Origin: JARRRL01 sp037380725
Lineage (GTDB): Bacteria > Pseudomonadota > Gammaproteobacteria > Pseudomonadales > JANQJO01
NCBI GenBank assembly: GCA_037380725.1
Contig: JARRRL010000061.1
Location: forward strand, 1-15,123
Direction: 5' to 3'
Length of the DNA stretch: 15,123 bases
The notes under the pieces were generated by a model that was not told the DNA's origin, did not search any database, and saw nothing but the letters and a program-made list of their open reading frames with translations. The translations under genes were made by a program, and so were the position numbers. Below are positions 14,068-15,123 of the stretch, piece by piece. Within the stretch, counting starts at the first letter, position 1, and each line of letters opens with the position of its first letter.

Positions 14068-15123
14068 TTAATCATGTTCCTGAATTTTTGATACAGCGAA
14101 ATACTGAAGCACCTGCTCATAATCCGTTTGCTCGGAAATGTGTTGATCCAGATCTTTTCCAGCAATCGTTGGATTATCTTTAAATTCTTCCTTGATCGAA
14201 TCAATCACGTCTGTTTTAATTTTTCCCCAGACATCAGCGGTCAGCAAGTTATTGTTTTCATTCAATGCATCATCAACACTACGGTTATCTTTACGCAGTG
14301 CTTTGACAGCCTTTCTAAGCGTGCTGTTAAGGCTGAACTGAAAAGTTTCTGCTGTCACCATGAAAGAGCTCATGCCTTGAATGACCGAAACCAGTTTTTC
14401 TGATATTTTATTAAAGGTGCCTGGTGCGCAGATATTCTCGGCATCCTTATCATCGTCTTTAGGGTTATGAGCAGCATCCAGGTTGTATCCCCGTCTGATT
14501 TCGTATAGCGCGTCAATAAAAACCTTTTTGGCGTCGATTTCCAATACATCAGACTCTCTCTGCGCTGGATCTTTAGCAGCCTGCCAGGCCAAGGCTAAGA
14601 ATCCTTTAACAGTGAGATCAGAGGTTTGATCTTTGTGTTCCAAATACTGTGGATTGGCGATCCATTCTTTTGCAGTTAAATTTTTATAGCTATCATTGGC
14701 ATATCCATTAAGGATGGCAGCGCCATCGACAGGCAGTTGATTGATCCATTTACAAAATTCTAAATACCCTTCCTCCAGATTGTGAGTTGAATATTTTGAT
14801 TTCAATGTTAGTGCATTTTGAGAGGCACATCTGTGTATGCTCTCGGTATGGGTATTTTGCGCGTAATTTAATGCTTGATGATGCTCCTCCTGCGGTCTTA
14901 TATCAATAAAAATATTCTGATTGTCTCTGATCGCTTCAGGAAGTTGGCCCCAGCCAATGGCCGTATTGGAGAATGCAATATGTCTCAACTCTGCCATCTC
15001 CAACAAAAAATCTAAATGCTCAAATCGTAGAATATGATTGTTTTTGCAATACAACTGTTGCAACCGATTGCAGCCCTTAAGATTCAGTTGCGTGAGTCGA
15101 TTTTCTGTGCAAAGTAGATTCAT
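14068..15123 (-). CDS. LRR protein D, C-terminal part (5' end beyond window)
   Basis: 351 residues are visible and open to the right edge. The Met at the edge lies inside an LRR (LLCTENRLTQLNLKGC), so the true start is off-window. Two LRRs with Cys 21 residues apart are seen, then the family C-terminal domain: SNTAIGW, IFIDIRP, SIHRCAS, FCKW, PVDGA, FLALAWQAAKD, DAAHNPKD, ICAPGTFNKISEKLV, ending LQYFAVS with a short extra tail KIQEHD. It is closest in layout to protein B (DAAHNPKD, NTHTESIHRCAS). The frame is intact in the visible part. Same orientation as B and C. Confidence 0.9.
   Translation of the reverse strand: MNLLCTENRLTQLNLKGCNRLQQLYCKNNHILRFEHLDFLLEMAELRHIAFSNTAIGWGQLPEAIRDNQNIFIDIRPQEEHHQALNYAQNTHTESIHRCASQNALTLKSKYSTHNLEEGYLEFCKWINQLPVDGAAILNGYANDSYKNLTAKEWIANPQYLEHKDQTSDLTVKGFLALAWQAAKDPAQRESDVLEIDAKKVFIDALYEIRRGYNLDAAHNPKDDDKDAENICAPGTFNKISEKLVSVIQGMSSFMVTAETFQFSLNSTLRKAVKALRKDNRSVDDALNENNNLLTADVWGKIKTDVIDSIKEEFKDNPTIAGKDLDQHISEQTDYEQVLQYFAVSKIQEHD

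Overview
The window is an accessory, effector-rich stretch of a bacterial genome. It looks like an A+T-leaning, host-associated (probably intracellular) proteobacterium. Nearly every readable protein is of a eukaryote-like repeat class: leucine-rich repeats (LRR), ankyrin repeats, an F-box, and a basic 32-residue repeat I do not recognise. No housekeeping gene, tRNA or rRNA is visible. The rest is decayed mobile DNA (a REP-associated/IS200-like transposase, a group II intron maturase, an IS30-family transposase) and fragments of the local gene families. A 42-base run of N (998-1039) marks a draft-assembly gap. The species cannot be named from the sequence; a gammaproteobacterial symbiont or pathogen is my best guess, by inference only.

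Layout: LRR gene A on the minus strand, cut by the left edge (1-653); a degraded C-terminal LRR-family fragment (699-880); the gap; a REP-associated transposase remnant between inverted repeats (1184-1710); a 607-residue ankyrin protein on the plus strand (1916-3739), built as two homologous halves; an inverted, truncated relic of the 32-residue-repeat family (4084-4353); then on the minus strand three members of that family (4411-5127, which is a 5'-deleted frame-shifted continuation of 5075-5851, and the intact 6363-7433). Next come an N-terminal LRR relic (7848-7957), LRR gene B (8002-9744), a C-terminal LRR relic (9790-9861), an F-box gene (9880-10530), a group II intron relic (11174-11580), an inverted LRR-family relic (11732-11836), LRR gene C (11946-13592), an IS30 relic ending 22 bases before the start of gene C (13615-13980), and LRR gene D, cut by the right edge (14068-15123).

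Two duplication histories can be read directly. The LRR family shows head-to-tail junctions with a constant 44-45 base spacer between one 3' end and the next 5' start at three places, so it was once a tandem array that has since been broken up. The 32-residue-repeat family was duplicated together with about 350-400 bases of upstream DNA; a related element (R1-R4) recurs four times, and two copies keep a similar short reading frame.

No pathway can be assembled. The plausible common theme is proteins delivered into a eukaryotic host: the F-box would recruit a host SCF ubiquitin ligase, and LRR and ankyrin arrays would bind host proteins. No secretion system is in the window, so delivery is inferred. 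The remaining intergenic DNA (1040-1183, 1711-1915, 3871-4083, 6253-6362, 10537-10732, 10981-11150, 11581-11731, 11837-11945, 13981-14067) showed me no further gene or convincing terminator.
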